Source: Dechloromonas hortensis
GTDB lineage: Bacteria > Pseudomonadota > Gammaproteobacteria > Burkholderiales > Rhodocyclaceae
Direction of reading: 5' to 3'
Assembly: GCF_009469765.1 (NCBI RefSeq)
Contig: NZ_SSSQ01000005.1
Location: 124,001-188,000 of the forward strand
DNA: 64,000 bases
In this document: positions 1 to 7,776 of the stretch, piece by piece
Numbering within the stretch: the stretch's first letter is position 1
Layout: every line of letters starts with the position of its first letter
Notes under the pieces: generated by a model
What the model saw: the letters and a program-made list of their open reading frames with translations, nothing else
Told to the model about the DNA's origin: nothing
Database searches by the model: none
Position numbers and translations under genes: made by a program

Positions 1-993
1 TATCTGGGCCAGCCGCTGCTATTGAGCGCTGCCGCCTTGCTGCTTGCCGCGACGGTACTGGTTTTCCTGGTCGCCACGACGCTGGCGCTGATCGGCGTGC
101 CGTCGACCAGCCCGACCATTCGTGGCCTGAAGCTGGCCTTGTTCGGCCTGTTCGGCGTCGTCGCCCTCGGTGCCGTGATGGCCTTCGCGCTGGCCCATGG
201 CTGGGCTTTGCCGCTGCCGGTGCTGACCGACCTGCATGCCGGCTGGGGCCTGGGCGGCTGGGCCGGCGTGCTGCTCGCCGCCATCGCCTACGTCGTGGTC
301 CCGATGTTCCAGCTGACGCCGGGTTATCCGGCCAAGCCGAGCTGGTGGTTTCCGCTGGCCATGCTGAGCTTGCTGTTGTTGTGGAGCGCCGCCGTATTTT
401 TTGACCTCAGCGCGCTGATCCGGCTTTGCCAGGGGCTGGCGGCGATCGTCGGCATCGCCTTCGCCGGTCTGACGCTGCGCCTGCAGCAACAACGGCGGCG
501 GGCGCGGGCCGATGCCACCTACCATTACTGGCAACTGGGGCTGACGGCGAGCATTTTTGCCCTTTTGATGCTGTTGACCGCAGCACTCTGGCCGGCTGCC
601 ACCGATTCAGCTGGTTGGACCTTGCTCTTTGGTATCCTGCTGGTCGGCGGCGGTTTTCTGCCTTTCATCGTCGGCATGCTCTATAAAATCGTGCCCTTCC
701 TGGCCTGGACCCATCTGCAGAACCAGGGGCAGGCCAAGGTTCCGGCGCCGAGCATGAACAAGATCCTGGCCGATACCGACATGCAGCGGCAGATGATCGC
801 CTACGCGGCGGCGCTGGCGCTGTTGCTGGCCGCGGTGTTCTTCCCCGACTGGCTGGCCCGACCGGCCGGCCTGGGCTTCGCGCTGGCCAGCGGCTGGCTG
901 TGGTTCAACCTGTTTGGCGCCATCCGCCGCTATCGCCAGTTCGGCCGGGATATCCAGGTCAAGCTGGCGGCCAAGTTGGCCGGGAGCAAATGA
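1..993 (+). CDS. Polytopic membrane protein, 5' partial
   Basis: The reading frame is open from base 1, so the true start lies upstream; a TTG at 22 is only the first possible start inside the window. At least eight hydrophobic segments are visible. The pattern D-L-H-A-G-W-G near residue 70 (counted from the TTG), followed by a membrane segment and the sequence VVPMFQLTPGYP, resembles histidine-bearing helices of haem-copper oxidase subunit I or NnrS-like proteins, but too few conserved histidines are visible to assign haem binding. The stop overlaps the ATG of the SirB2-like gene (ATGA), so the two are translationally coupled. Function is not assigned. The gene contains a diverged copy of the 30-bp dispersed repeat at 554-583. 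Confidence 0.7.
   Translation, partial: YLGQPLLLSAAALLLAATVLVFLVATTLALIGVPSTSPTIRGLKLALFGLFGVVALGAVMAFALAHGWALPLPVLTDLHAGWGLGGWAGVLLAAIAYVVVPMFQLTPGYPAKPSWWFPLAMLSLLLLWSAAVFFDLSALIRLCQGLAAIVGIAFAGLTLRLQQQRRRARADATYHYWQLGLTASIFALLMLLTAALWPAATDSAGWTLLFGILLVGGGFLPFIVGMLYKIVPFLAWTHLQNQGQAKVPAPSMNKILADTDMQRQMIAYAAALALLLAAVFFPDWLARPAGLGFALASGWLWFNLFGAIRRYRQFGRDIQVKLAAKLAGSK
554..583 (+). repeat. Dispersed repeat, diverged copy D
   Basis: It begins TTTTTGCCC and ends CTGTTGACCGCAG, 30 bp in length. It lies within the coding sequence of the first membrane-protein gene. Confidence 0.45.
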
Positions 994-1370
994 TCTATCT
1001 CGCCCTGAAACATCTGCATGTCACCTGCGTCGTCCTCAGCGGTCTCGGCTTCTGCCTGCGCGGCTGGTGGATGCTGCGCGACTCGCCGATGCTGCAGCAG
1101 CGGCTGGTCCGCGTCCTGCCGCATGTCGTCGATACGCTACTGCTCGGCAGTGCGCTGAGCATGGCCTTTCTCAGCGGTCAGTATCCGTTCGTCCAGGGTT
1201 GGCTGACCGCCAAGCTGGGCGGTCTGCTCGCCTATATCGTGCTCGGCGCGATGGCCCTGAAGCGCGGCCGGACCAAGGCGATCCGCGCCCGCTACTTTGT
1301 TCTGGCGCTGCTTGCCTACGGCTATATCGTCAGCGTTGCGCTGAGCCGCAATCCCTTGCCCTGGCTGTAA
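990..1370 (+). CDS. SirB2 family membrane protein
   Basis: The 126-residue product matches the SirB2 family: it opens with LALKHLHVTCVVLSGLGFCLRG, contains a RVLPHVVDTLLLGSA segment and has four predicted membrane helices. The ATG overlaps the TGA of the preceding membrane-protein gene by four bases, which fixes the start and suggests co-translation. A strong bidirectional terminator follows directly. SirB2 proteins are small inner-membrane proteins, often near respiratory genes, with no firmly established biochemical role; the old link to invasion-gene regulation does not transfer to this organism. Family assignment is confident, function is not. Confidence 0.85.
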   Translation: MIYLALKHLHVTCVVLSGLGFCLRGWWMLRDSPMLQQRLVRVLPHVVDTLLLGSALSMAFLSGQYPFVQGWLTAKLGGLLAYIVLGAMALKRGRTKAIRARYFVLALLAYGYIVSVALSRNPLPWL

Positions 1371-1396
1371 AAAAGGCCCGGATCACCGGGCCTTTT
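1371..1396. terminator. Bidirectional intrinsic terminator
   Basis: An 11-bp stem (AAAAGGCCCGG/CCGGGCCTTTT) with a four-base loop lies between the convergent sirB2-like and sigma-54 activator genes. It carries A and T tracts on the two sides, so it can terminate both strands. Confidence 0.85.
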
Positions 1397-1415
1397 GCGT
1401 TCGCTGGGGGCGGCC

Positions 1416-3401
1416 TTACAGCCTGCCCAGTTTGCGATACAGCGTATTGCGACTAATCCCCAGCTGGCGGGCTGCCGCCGAGATATTGCCACCGGCCGCT
1501 TCCAGCGTGCGCAGGGCGGCCTGGCGGCCGATCTCTTCGAGACTGCCGGCATTGTCGAGCGGCGCCGCGGCCCAGACGTCGCTGTTGGCGAGCGGCACGC
1601 TGGGGGCGATGGGCAGGCTTTCGAACAGCTCTTCCGGCAGGTGGGTTTCGCTGATCAGCGTTTCGCCGTCGTCAAGCAGCGCGATGGCGACCCGGATGAC
1701 GTTGAACAACTGGCGGATATTGCCCGGCCAGCTATAGCTTTCCAGCGCCTGCATGGCGCTTTCCGTAAAGCGGACCGGGGTCCGGTTGCCGGTTTCGGCA
1801 GCGGCCAGCTTGCCGACCATCTGGCGGATGTCGGTCCGCTCGCGCAAGGCGGGCAGGGTGACGCACATGCCGTTCAGGCGGTAGTAAAGGTCTTCGCGGA
1901 AGCTGCCGCGCGCCACTTCCTCGCGCAGTTTCCGGTGAGTGGCGCAAACCAGCGAGATATCGACTTGGATGGCGCGGGTGCTGCCGAGCGGGGTCACGCA
2001 GCGTTCCTGCAGCACGCGCAGCAGGCGGGCCTGCAGGTTGAGCGGCATGTCGCCGATTTCGTCGAGGAAGAGGGTGCCGCCGTGCGCCTGCTGGATCTTG
2101 CCGGGGGCGCCTTCCTTGCGGGCGCCGGTGAAGGCGCCGCCCTGGTAGCCGAAGAGTTCCGATTCGATCAGCGTTTCCGGAATCGAGGCACAGTTCAGCG
2201 CAACGAAGGGGCCGCTCTGCCGTGAGCCGCTGTTGTGGAAGGCCTTGGCGAACATTTCCTTGCCAGCCCCGGATTCGCCCTGGATCAGGATCGGGATGTC
2301 GCGCCCGAGAATGCGCCGGGAGCGGTCGATGGCGGCCTGCAGGCGGGCGTCGCCGGTGTTCAGGGTGTCCAGCGTCAGTTGCGGGGCGGCAGCGTTTTCC
2401 TGGCGGCGCGGGGGCGGGCGAACGGCGGTCGGCTCGTCATAGACCCGGCCGGCGATGCTCAGCGGCGGCAACTGGCCGCGCAACTGGACGTGGATCTGCT
2501 TGCCATTGACCGAGATTTCGCAACTGCCTTGCGTGTTGCCGCGCAGGCGGTCGACAAGGGCGGACAGGTTGCTTTCAAAAACGATCGAGAAGTCGCGGCG
2601 CACGGCATCGACCTGGCGGATGCCGAGCAGTTCGAGGCCCTTGCGGTTCACCGCCAGCACTTGGCCGTCTGGCGAGACGGCGGCGATGCCTTCCTTGGGG
2701 CTGCCCAGGTAATCGGCCCGGCTATGGAAGCAGACCAGGATGTCGCGGGCGTGGATCGTTTCGAACAGGCGCTTTTCGACGATGGCCGACGACAGGCGGA
2801 CCAGGCCGAGGGTGTGCCGTTGCTGGCTGCGATAGTCGCCGGAAATGTCGAGGACGCCGATCACCCGGCCATCCGGCCCGAAGATCGGACAGGCGCAGCA
2901 GGTCAGAAAGCCGTTGTGTTCGAGGAAGTGTTCGGCGCCGAGCACTTCGGTCGGCGCTTCTTCGGCCAGGGCGGTGCCGATGGCGTTGGTGCCGCGCTGG
3001 TTTTCATCCCAGGAGGCGCCGGCCATCAGCGCGATGCGGTCGGCGCGGTCGACGAAGTCGGGGTCGCCGACGGTTTCCAGCAGCAAGCCGTTGGCGTCGG
3101 CGAGGACGACCATGCTGCCCGATTCGCGGATCTGTTCGAACACATGTTCCATGATCGGCCGGCCCTGGGCCAGCAGGTAGCGGTTGCGGTCCTGCTCGGT
3201 CTTCAGTGCGACACGGTCGAGCGATTCAACACCGGGCAGCGGGTGCTGCTCGGTCAGGCCGAAGCGCAGGCAGCGTTCCCAGGAGCGGAGGATCAGCGGA
3301 TCGACCAGGCCCTCGGGCAGGTTGCCGCGGTCGAAGAACAGCTGCCGGGCTTGTTGCAGGCGCTGGCCATGTGTCTCGGCCGCAAGTTGAAGTTGTCCCA
3401 T
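1416..3401 (-). CDS. Sigma-54-dependent activator, AcoR-like (GAF-PAS-AAA+-Fis)
   Basis: A 661-residue enhancer-binding protein. A GAF-type region with the CCACP cysteine cluster lies around residues 75-215 and a PAS-like segment around 225-320. The AAA+ domain has Walker A GESGAGKE near 375-382, the sigma-54 contact loop GAFTGA at 422-427 and Walker B LFLDEIGD. A C-terminal Fis-type helix-turn-helix (AAARQLGISRNTLYRKL) binds DNA. This layout is that of AcoR, which senses acetoin or aldehydes. The start at 3401 is chosen because GGAGGAG sits just upstream; an in-frame ATG at 3467 has none. The gene diverges from the cytochrome c operon, whose promoter is sigma-54 type, and three further sigma-54 promoters lie by alcohol-oxidation genes, so it probably controls all of them. 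The ligand is inferred, perhaps an alcohol or aldehyde. Confidence 0.93.
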   Translation of the reverse strand: MGQLQLAAETHGQRLQQARQLFFDRGNLPEGLVDPLILRSWERCLRFGLTEQHPLPGVESLDRVALKTEQDRNRYLLAQGRPIMEHVFEQIRESGSMVVLADANGLLLETVGDPDFVDRADRIALMAGASWDENQRGTNAIGTALAEEAPTEVLGAEHFLEHNGFLTCCACPIFGPDGRVIGVLDISGDYRSQQRHTLGLVRLSSAIVEKRLFETIHARDILVCFHSRADYLGSPKEGIAAVSPDGQVLAVNRKGLELLGIRQVDAVRRDFSIVFESNLSALVDRLRGNTQGSCEISVNGKQIHVQLRGQLPPLSIAGRVYDEPTAVRPPPRRQENAAAPQLTLDTLNTGDARLQAAIDRSRRILGRDIPILIQGESGAGKEMFAKAFHNSGSRQSGPFVALNCASIPETLIESELFGYQGGAFTGARKEGAPGKIQQAHGGTLFLDEIGDMPLNLQARLLRVLQERCVTPLGSTRAIQVDISLVCATHRKLREEVARGSFREDLYYRLNGMCVTLPALRERTDIRQMVGKLAAAETGNRTPVRFTESAMQALESYSWPGNIRQLFNVIRVAIALLDDGETLISETHLPEELFESLPIAPSVPLANSDVWAAAPLDNAGSLEEIGRQAALRTLEAAGGNISAAARQLGISRNTLYRKLGRL

Positions 3402-3486
3402 CTCTCCTCCAGCATTCCAGTTGTCGTTTTTTGTATTTTTTGTTGTTTCATAACGTAACACTTGCACATTTTATAAGCAATGCACC

Positions 3487-3518
3487 GAGCACTGCTGCGG
3501 AAAGATGAGCAAATGCTG
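3487..3518. promoter_or_regulatory. Candidate tandem upstream activator sites
   Basis: Two dyads, GAGCA-C-TGCTG (3487-3497) and GAGCA-AA-TGCTG (3507-3518), start 20 bp apart. They lie 100-130 bp upstream of the sigma-54 promoter at 3618, the normal place for enhancer-binding-protein sites. Similar dyads occur near the other sigma-54 promoters. Binding by the AcoR-like regulator is inferred. Confidence 0.5.
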
Positions 3519-3617
3519 TGCCACATCGGACCATATTTTCCTCGGGGAGTTGCCGGCCCCGGGATCAATAGTTGCGATGGAGGCATTTGCATTTCTCGCT
3601 GGACAGCATCGCGTCCC

Positions 3618-3633
3618 TGGCACAGGCTTTGCA
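3618..3633 (+). promoter_or_regulatory. Sigma-54 promoter of the cytochrome c operon
   Basis: TGGCAC, five bases, then TTGCA gives the exact -24/-12 arrangement, with GG and GC 12 bases apart. It lies about 50 bp upstream of the GTG start at 3682 and reads away from the adjacent activator gene. Confidence 0.85.
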
Positions 3634-3681
3634 GAAGGTTGAGCACACAAGCTGTTAAACGTACTCACCAAAGGAGCCATT

Positions 3682-4110
3682 GTGAAAAAATCTGTCCGCT
3701 ATCTCGGTGCTGTTATCGGTGCCCTCTTTATTGGCGCAGCCGTCCCGGAAGTTTTCGCCCACGGCGACGTCGTGCCGCAGGCGGTCGACACCACCGGCCT
3801 GAAAAACCTGGGCGCCGACTGGCAGGCCGCCAACCCTTACCGCAAGGACAAGACGGCGATTCGCATCGGCGATTCCGCCTTCAACCAGAACTGTGCCCGC
3901 TGCCATGGCCTCGGCGCCATTTCCGGCGGCATCGCCCCGGACCTGCGTTACCTGCCGCTCGGCGACGAAGGCGACGAAGTGTTCATGCAGCGCATCCGCA
4001 AGGGTGCCGTGCGCGACGGCCGTGTCTATATGCCGCCGTTCGAAGGCACGCTGAGCCAGGAAGCGATGTGGGCCATCCGTACCTGGCTGGAAACTGTCCA
4101 TGAAGACTGA
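3682..4110 (+). CDS. pedF: Cytochrome c-550, PedF type
   Basis: A 142-residue periplasmic c-type cytochrome. Residues 1-26 form a signal peptide ending VFA. One haem site, CARCH, is at 71-75, and MPPFEG supplies the likely distal methionine. The opening mature sequence AHGDVVPQAVDTTGL...NPYR is typical of the PedF family, which accepts electrons in PQQ alcohol-dehydrogenase clusters. The GTG start is supported by AAAGGAG six bases upstream. It is first in a sigma-54-driven operon, and its 3' end overlaps the next gene by 11 bp. A second PedF-like cytochrome is at 20118. Confidence 0.9.
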   Translation: MKKSVRYLGAVIGALFIGAAVPEVFAHGDVVPQAVDTTGLKNLGADWQAANPYRKDKTAIRIGDSAFNQNCARCHGLGAISGGIAPDLRYLPLGDEGDEVFMQRIRKGAVRDGRVYMPPFEGTLSQEAMWAIRTWLETVHED

Positions 4111-4951
4111 TCGCCGCCTCTGGCTGAAGGCGCTCGCCGCCTCGCCGCTCCTGCTGGCGCTGCCGGCCGTGGCTGATGAAGACGGGCTGGCTGCCATTCG
4201 CCAGCGCGGCCGCCTGCGCATCGCCGTCTATAACGATTTTCCGCCTTACTCGATGAAGGGCGGCAAAGGTATCGATGCCGATCTCGGGCGGGCGATTGCC
4301 GAAAAGCTCGGCCTGGCCCCGGAAATCGTCGGTTTCAATGCCGACGAGGACATGAACGACGACCTGCGCAACATGGTCTGGAAAGGCCATTACCTGGGCA
4401 CCCAGCCGGCTGATGTGATGCTGCATGTGCCGGTCGACGAGCATCTGGCGCGGGCCAACGACAAGGTGCGCATCTTCGGCGCCTATCATCGCGAATCGCT
4501 GGCCCTGGCCCGCAAGCCGGAACGCGTGCCGGCGCTGTCCGGGTCGGCGGCGGTGGCGCTGGAAATCTTCACCCGGGAAAAGATCGGCGTCGAAACGGCG
4601 TCGCTGGCCGACTCCTTCCTGCTTGGCGTGCTGAACGGCCGGCTGCGCGAGAACGTCGTGCATTTTGCGACGGTCGGCGAGGCGACGCAGGCCTTTGCCA
4701 AAGGCGAACTGGCCGCCGTGTTGGCGCCGCGCGCTGAACTGGAAGCCGGCCTCAAGGGTCAACAGGGGTACGCGCTCGATACGCCGAAGTTCGCCGAACT
4801 GAAGATCGACGGCTGGCCACTCGGCATGGCTGTCAAGGCTGAGGAAAAGGAACTGGCTGAGGCGATTGCCGCGGCCCTGGCCGATCTGAAGCGCGATGGT
4901 ACGGTGGCGGCCATTTTCAAGCGTCACGGTATTTCCCATCTCCCAGCCTGA
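4100..4951 (+). CDS. Quinoprotein-associated periplasmic substrate-binding protein (MxaJ/XoxJ-like)
   Basis: A 283-residue type 2 periplasmic binding protein. The N-terminus MKTDRRLWLKALAASPLLLA is a signal peptide with a basic RR start. The mature part opens with GLAAIRQRGRLRIAVYNDFPPYS, the lobe-1 signature of the family, and follows the pattern of the 'quinoprotein dehydrogenase-associated probable ABC transporter substrate-binding protein' (relatives of MxaJ and XoxJ). No permease or ATPase is nearby, so it is probably not a transport receptor. In methylotrophs the equivalent protein helps to assemble or activate the PQQ dehydrogenase, and the same is inferred here. Confidence 0.85.
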   Translation: MKTDRRLWLKALAASPLLLALPAVADEDGLAAIRQRGRLRIAVYNDFPPYSMKGGKGIDADLGRAIAEKLGLAPEIVGFNADEDMNDDLRNMVWKGHYLGTQPADVMLHVPVDEHLARANDKVRIFGAYHRESLALARKPERVPALSGSAAVALEIFTREKIGVETASLADSFLLGVLNGRLRENVVHFATVGEATQAFAKGELAAVLAPRAELEAGLKGQQGYALDTPKFAELKIDGWPLGMAVKAEEKELAEAIAAALADLKRDGTVAAIFKRHGISHLPA

Positions 4952-4958
4952 GGTCGAT

Positions 4959-5897
4959 ATGCGCTCCCTGACTCCGCTTCTTGCCGCGCTGGCGCTGGCC
5001 TTTGCCGGCCCGGCGCTGGCTGGCCCGCTGGCTTATGTACCGAACGAAAAATCGGCCAGCGTCAGCATCATCGATACGGCGACCGACCGGCGTCAGGGCG
5101 AGATCGTCGTCGGCCAGCGGCCGCGCGGCTCGGCCAGCGATGGCGCGCATCTCTATCTGACCGACGCCAAGGCCGGCAGCCTGCTCATTGTCGATACCGC
5201 TGCCGGCAAGCTGCTGCGCAGCGTTCGCCTCGGCGATTCGCCGGAAGGCATCAGCCTGTCGGCCGATGGCAAGCTGCTGGCGGTGGCCGTCGAGGACGAC
5301 AACAGCGTCGTCCTGCTGACCGCGCCGGAGGGCAGGGAAGTGGCCCGCATCAAGGTGCGTGGCCGCAATCCCGAGCATGCCGTGTTCAGCCCCGATGGCC
5401 GCTGGCTCTACGTCAGCGCCGAAGAGGCCGAGCAACTCGACGTCATCGATGTCGCGGCCCGTCGCCAGGTGGCGAGCATTGCAGTCGGCAAGCGGCCGCG
5501 CGGCATCGCCTTCCTGCCTGATGGCAGTCGCGCCTACGTCGCCTGCGAAATGGCCGGCAAGGTCTATGCGATCGACGTTGCGCAGCAGCGGGTGGTCGCC
5601 GAAATCCAGGCCGGGCAATACCCGAACGGCCTGGCGGTACACCCCGACGGCAAGCGGGTTTTCGTCTCGAATGGGCGCGACCCGTCGGTGATGGCGATCG
5701 ATACCGCCAGCAATACCGTGGTGGCCAGCGTCGAAGTCGGCAAGCGGCCGTGGAACATGGCGCTGACGCCGGATGGCGCCAAGCTCTACGTTGCCAACGG
5801 GCGCTCGAACAGCGTTTCGGTGATCGATACCGCCAGCTTCAAGAAGCTGAGCGATATCGAAGTCGGCGAACTGCCCTGGGGCGTCAGCATCCGATGA
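4959..5897 (+). CDS. PQQ-catabolism-associated YVTN beta-propeller protein
   Basis: A 312-residue secreted protein: a signal peptide to about residue 22 (ALAGP), then about seven YVTN/NHL-type blades with repeated G-x-x-P-x-G and YVAN/YVSxE motifs. This matches the beta-propeller family found beside PQQ alcohol dehydrogenases. Its function there is unproven, possibly a periplasmic scaffold or an inactive relative of quinoproteins. GAGGT precedes the ATG. The end overlaps the cytochrome b561 start by four bases. Confidence 0.87.
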   Translation: MRSLTPLLAALALAFAGPALAGPLAYVPNEKSASVSIIDTATDRRQGEIVVGQRPRGSASDGAHLYLTDAKAGSLLIVDTAAGKLLRSVRLGDSPEGISLSADGKLLAVAVEDDNSVVLLTAPEGREVARIKVRGRNPEHAVFSPDGRWLYVSAEEAEQLDVIDVAARRQVASIAVGKRPRGIAFLPDGSRAYVACEMAGKVYAIDVAQQRVVAEIQAGQYPNGLAVHPDGKRVFVSNGRDPSVMAIDTASNTVVASVEVGKRPWNMALTPDGAKLYVANGRSNSVSVIDTASFKKLSDIEVGELPWGVSIR

Positions 5898-6427
5898 GCG
5901 GCACCCGCTACTCCCTGCCGGCCATCATTCTGCATTGGGCGATGGCGGTCATCGTCTGCTGGCTGCTCTGGCGCGGCTGGACGATGATCGATCTCCCCAA
6001 GGGCGCCGAGCGCACCGCGGCCTACAGCCTGCACAAGTCCTTTGGCCTGCTCGTCCTGCTGCTGCTCGCCATCCGCCTTGCCTGGCGTCGCCGGGAACCG
6101 CCGCCACCGCTCACCGTCTCCGACTGGGAAGCGAAACTCGCCCACCTGACCCACCACGCGCTCTACGCCTTCCTGCTGCTGGCGCCGCTGGCCGGCTATC
6201 TGGCCTCGTCCTTCTCCTCCTATCCGCTGAAATTCTTCGGTCTGGAAGTGCTCAAGGCCGGCTGGCCGGATGAGGGGCTGAACGGCGTGTTCAAGCTGCT
6301 GCACGTGGCGGCGGCTTGGGGCGGAGCGGGCTTGGTTGCCTTGCATGTGGCTGGCGCCGCCAAGCATGCCATTCAGCGTGATGGCACCTTGCGTCGCATG
6401 TTGCCCGGCAAGTTGTTCAGGAATTGA
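5894..6427 (+). CDS. Cytochrome b561 family membrane protein
   Basis: A 177-residue di-haem b561-type protein with four membrane helices. Candidate haem histidines occur in ILHWAM, SLHKSFG, LTHHALYAF and LLHVAAAW/ALHVAG. It is last in the sigma-54 operon, joined to the propeller gene by an ATGA overlap. The likely role is electron transfer between periplasmic cytochrome c or another donor and the quinone pool, linking alcohol oxidation to respiration; direction and partner are inferred. Confidence 0.88.
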   Translation: MSGTRYSLPAIILHWAMAVIVCWLLWRGWTMIDLPKGAERTAAYSLHKSFGLLVLLLLAIRLAWRRREPPPPLTVSDWEAKLAHLTHHALYAFLLLAPLAGYLASSFSSYPLKFFGLEVLKAGWPDEGLNGVFKLLHVAAAWGGAGLVALHVAGAAKHAIQRDGTLRRMLPGKLFRN

Positions 6428-6444
6428 ACAGTTGTGCTGTGCTG

Positions 6445-6455
6445 GAGCAGTGCTC
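6445..6455. promoter_or_regulatory. Isolated GAGCA-G-TGCTC dyad
   Basis: This is the best match to the dyad found near the sigma-54 promoters. It lies just after the cytochrome b561 gene with no promoter beside it, so it may be chance, an unused site or part of a 3' structure. Confidence 0.25.
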
Positions 6456-6546
6456 TGTCACAGCCTTGTCACATCGCCGGTGGCGAGTCCGGCGGTCGAC
6501 GGCCTGGAAAGGCAAAAAATGCCCAGCTTGTCCGGTGCCCGCCAAT

Positions 6547-6696
6547 TCAATAGACCCAGACGATGACGGCGATGCAGGCAATCACAAAGCCCAGCGTCAG
6601 GTACAACTCAGCCCCGGTGGCCAGCGCGATGCCGGCCGCGAGCAATCCGGCAGCAATCGCTGCCAGCAAAATCGTTTTTCTGGAGCGTCTTCGCAT
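6547..6696 (-). CDS. 49-residue membrane protein
   Basis: This small frame is complete and has good coding character: a basic N-terminus MRRRSRKT, a hydrophobic helix ILLAAIAAGLLAAGIALA, a short turn and a second helix LGFVIACIAVIVWV. The two-helix hairpin with a positive start resembles many small inner-membrane proteins. No family is recognised. It lies between the convergent end of the b561 operon and another minus-strand membrane-protein gene. Confidence 0.55.
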   Translation of the reverse strand: MRRRSRKTILLAAIAAGLLAAGIALATGAELYLTLGFVIACIAVIVWVY

Positions 6697-6753
6697 GATC
6701 GGATTGTGCGCCGTTTGGCCGCCGCCAGAAGGATCTGGATCAAATTAAAGGCA

Positions 6754-6779
6754 AGAAAAAACCCGCACGGCGGCGGGTT
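6754..6779 (-). terminator. Intrinsic terminator
   Basis: Read on the minus strand, AACCCGC-CGCCGT-GCGGGTT is followed by a run of T. It ends the transcript of the single-helix protein at 6808. Confidence 0.8.
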
Positions 6780-6807
6780 GGTCGAGGCGCTTGCACCGCC
6801 GGCCGGG

Positions 6808-7188
6808 CTATTTCTTCGCCTCCTGGGCGGCGGCTTCGGCCGCCACCGGAGCGACGCTTTCAATTTCGGTCAGCGTCAGCAAGCCATCGCCGGACTTGAC
6901 GATCTTGTAGGTCGCGTCCGGCTTCTCGCTGGCCTTCTTCAGCACGGCCTGCCACTCGATTTCGGCACTGCGCAGCCCATCAACTTTTTTGTGAACGCTG
7001 GCAATGCTCTCGGCGAGGTCGGTTTTAAGACTCTCGTTGAAGGCTTCGACCTTGCTCGCCGTCGGGTTGAGCACCAACAGGGCCGTATTGACCAGGGAGA
7101 GGGCCAGTGCGCAGCCGATCAGGATGATCAGCAGTTTGTTGGGGTTGGATTGCTTGGCCGCCGCCGGGGCCGATTCAACATCGCTCAT
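6808..7188 (-). CDS. Single-helix membrane protein of unknown function
   Basis: A 126-residue protein. A polar N-terminus precedes one membrane helix (LLIILIGCALALSLVNTALLVL, about 19-40), followed by a helical, charged periplasmic region and an Ala/Glu-rich tail. The shape suggests an anchored coiled-coil-like protein, but no family is recognised. An intrinsic terminator follows. Confidence 0.65.
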   Translation of the reverse strand: MSDVESAPAAAKQSNPNKLLIILIGCALALSLVNTALLVLNPTASKVEAFNESLKTDLAESIASVHKKVDGLRSAEIEWQAVLKKASEKPDATYKIVKSGDGLLTLTEIESVAPVAAEAAAQEAKK

Positions 7189-7268
7189 GTTCGCCTCGCT
7201 ATGTGCTTGCTCGGGATGGACGGCTGCAGCTTACCGAGTAATCGCCAGCAACGCCAGAAGGCGGCAGG

Positions 7269-7568
7269 TCACGGGTGCGAGCCGATCACCGCCATGGCAC
7301 CGATCAGGATGCTGGCAAAGAGCATCAGATTGACGCCATCGGAAAAACGCACCGGCTCGCCGGTCTTGCGTGAGCGCTTGCCGCGATAAGCGGCAATGCC
7401 GACCACGATGGCGTGAATAAAGGCAAAACAGCCACCGAGCAGAAATATGGTCGGCAACAGCAGGACGAGATCGTCGGTATTGATCCGGTCGCTGGCGACC
7501 AGGCCGGCGCAAGCGGCGGCGAGCACGGCACCGGCAATGGCGTAGGGTTTGAAAGGGGCGAAGGACAT
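7269..7568 (-). CDS. Small membrane protein of unknown function
   Basis: A 99-residue protein with three predicted membrane helices: around residues 8-25, 35-57 and 78-95. A basic cytoplasmic loop RGKRSRKTGEP lies between the second and third. The start at 7568 (MSFAPFKPYA) is preferred to an upstream ATG at 7598, which would add a polar ten-residue extension. No family is recognised. Confidence 0.6.
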   Translation of the reverse strand: MSFAPFKPYAIAGAVLAAACAGLVASDRINTDDLVLLLPTIFLLGGCFAFIHAIVVGIAAYRGKRSRKTGEPVRFSDGVNLMLFASILIGAMAVIGSHP

Positions 7569-7776
7569 TGGCGTCGTGCCGTAGAAGAGAGGTGGCAATT
7601 ATCCGCGATTCGCTTCAGTTGGACGTGGCTAACGAAAAGTTGCCGGGGACTTGGCTTGCCGAGCGGTTGGGGCGCCGGGCTTGAAACAGGTCTTGCTCCT
7701 GGAGACGGTATGAGCAAAGCAAACCTCAGCCATCGCTCTGTGTCCCGGCGCACAGTGTTTGCGGCGAGGCTGACTT

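Noticed and set aside
1395..3458. Long plus-strand open frames opposite the sigma-54 activator
   Set aside because: Shadows of the activator gene; their Gln/Ala/Gly-rich translations have no motifs.
6370..6400. Possible sigma-54 promoter with TGGCACCTTGC near the end of the b561 gene
   Set aside because: The GG-to-GC distance is far too short for a -24/-12 promoter.
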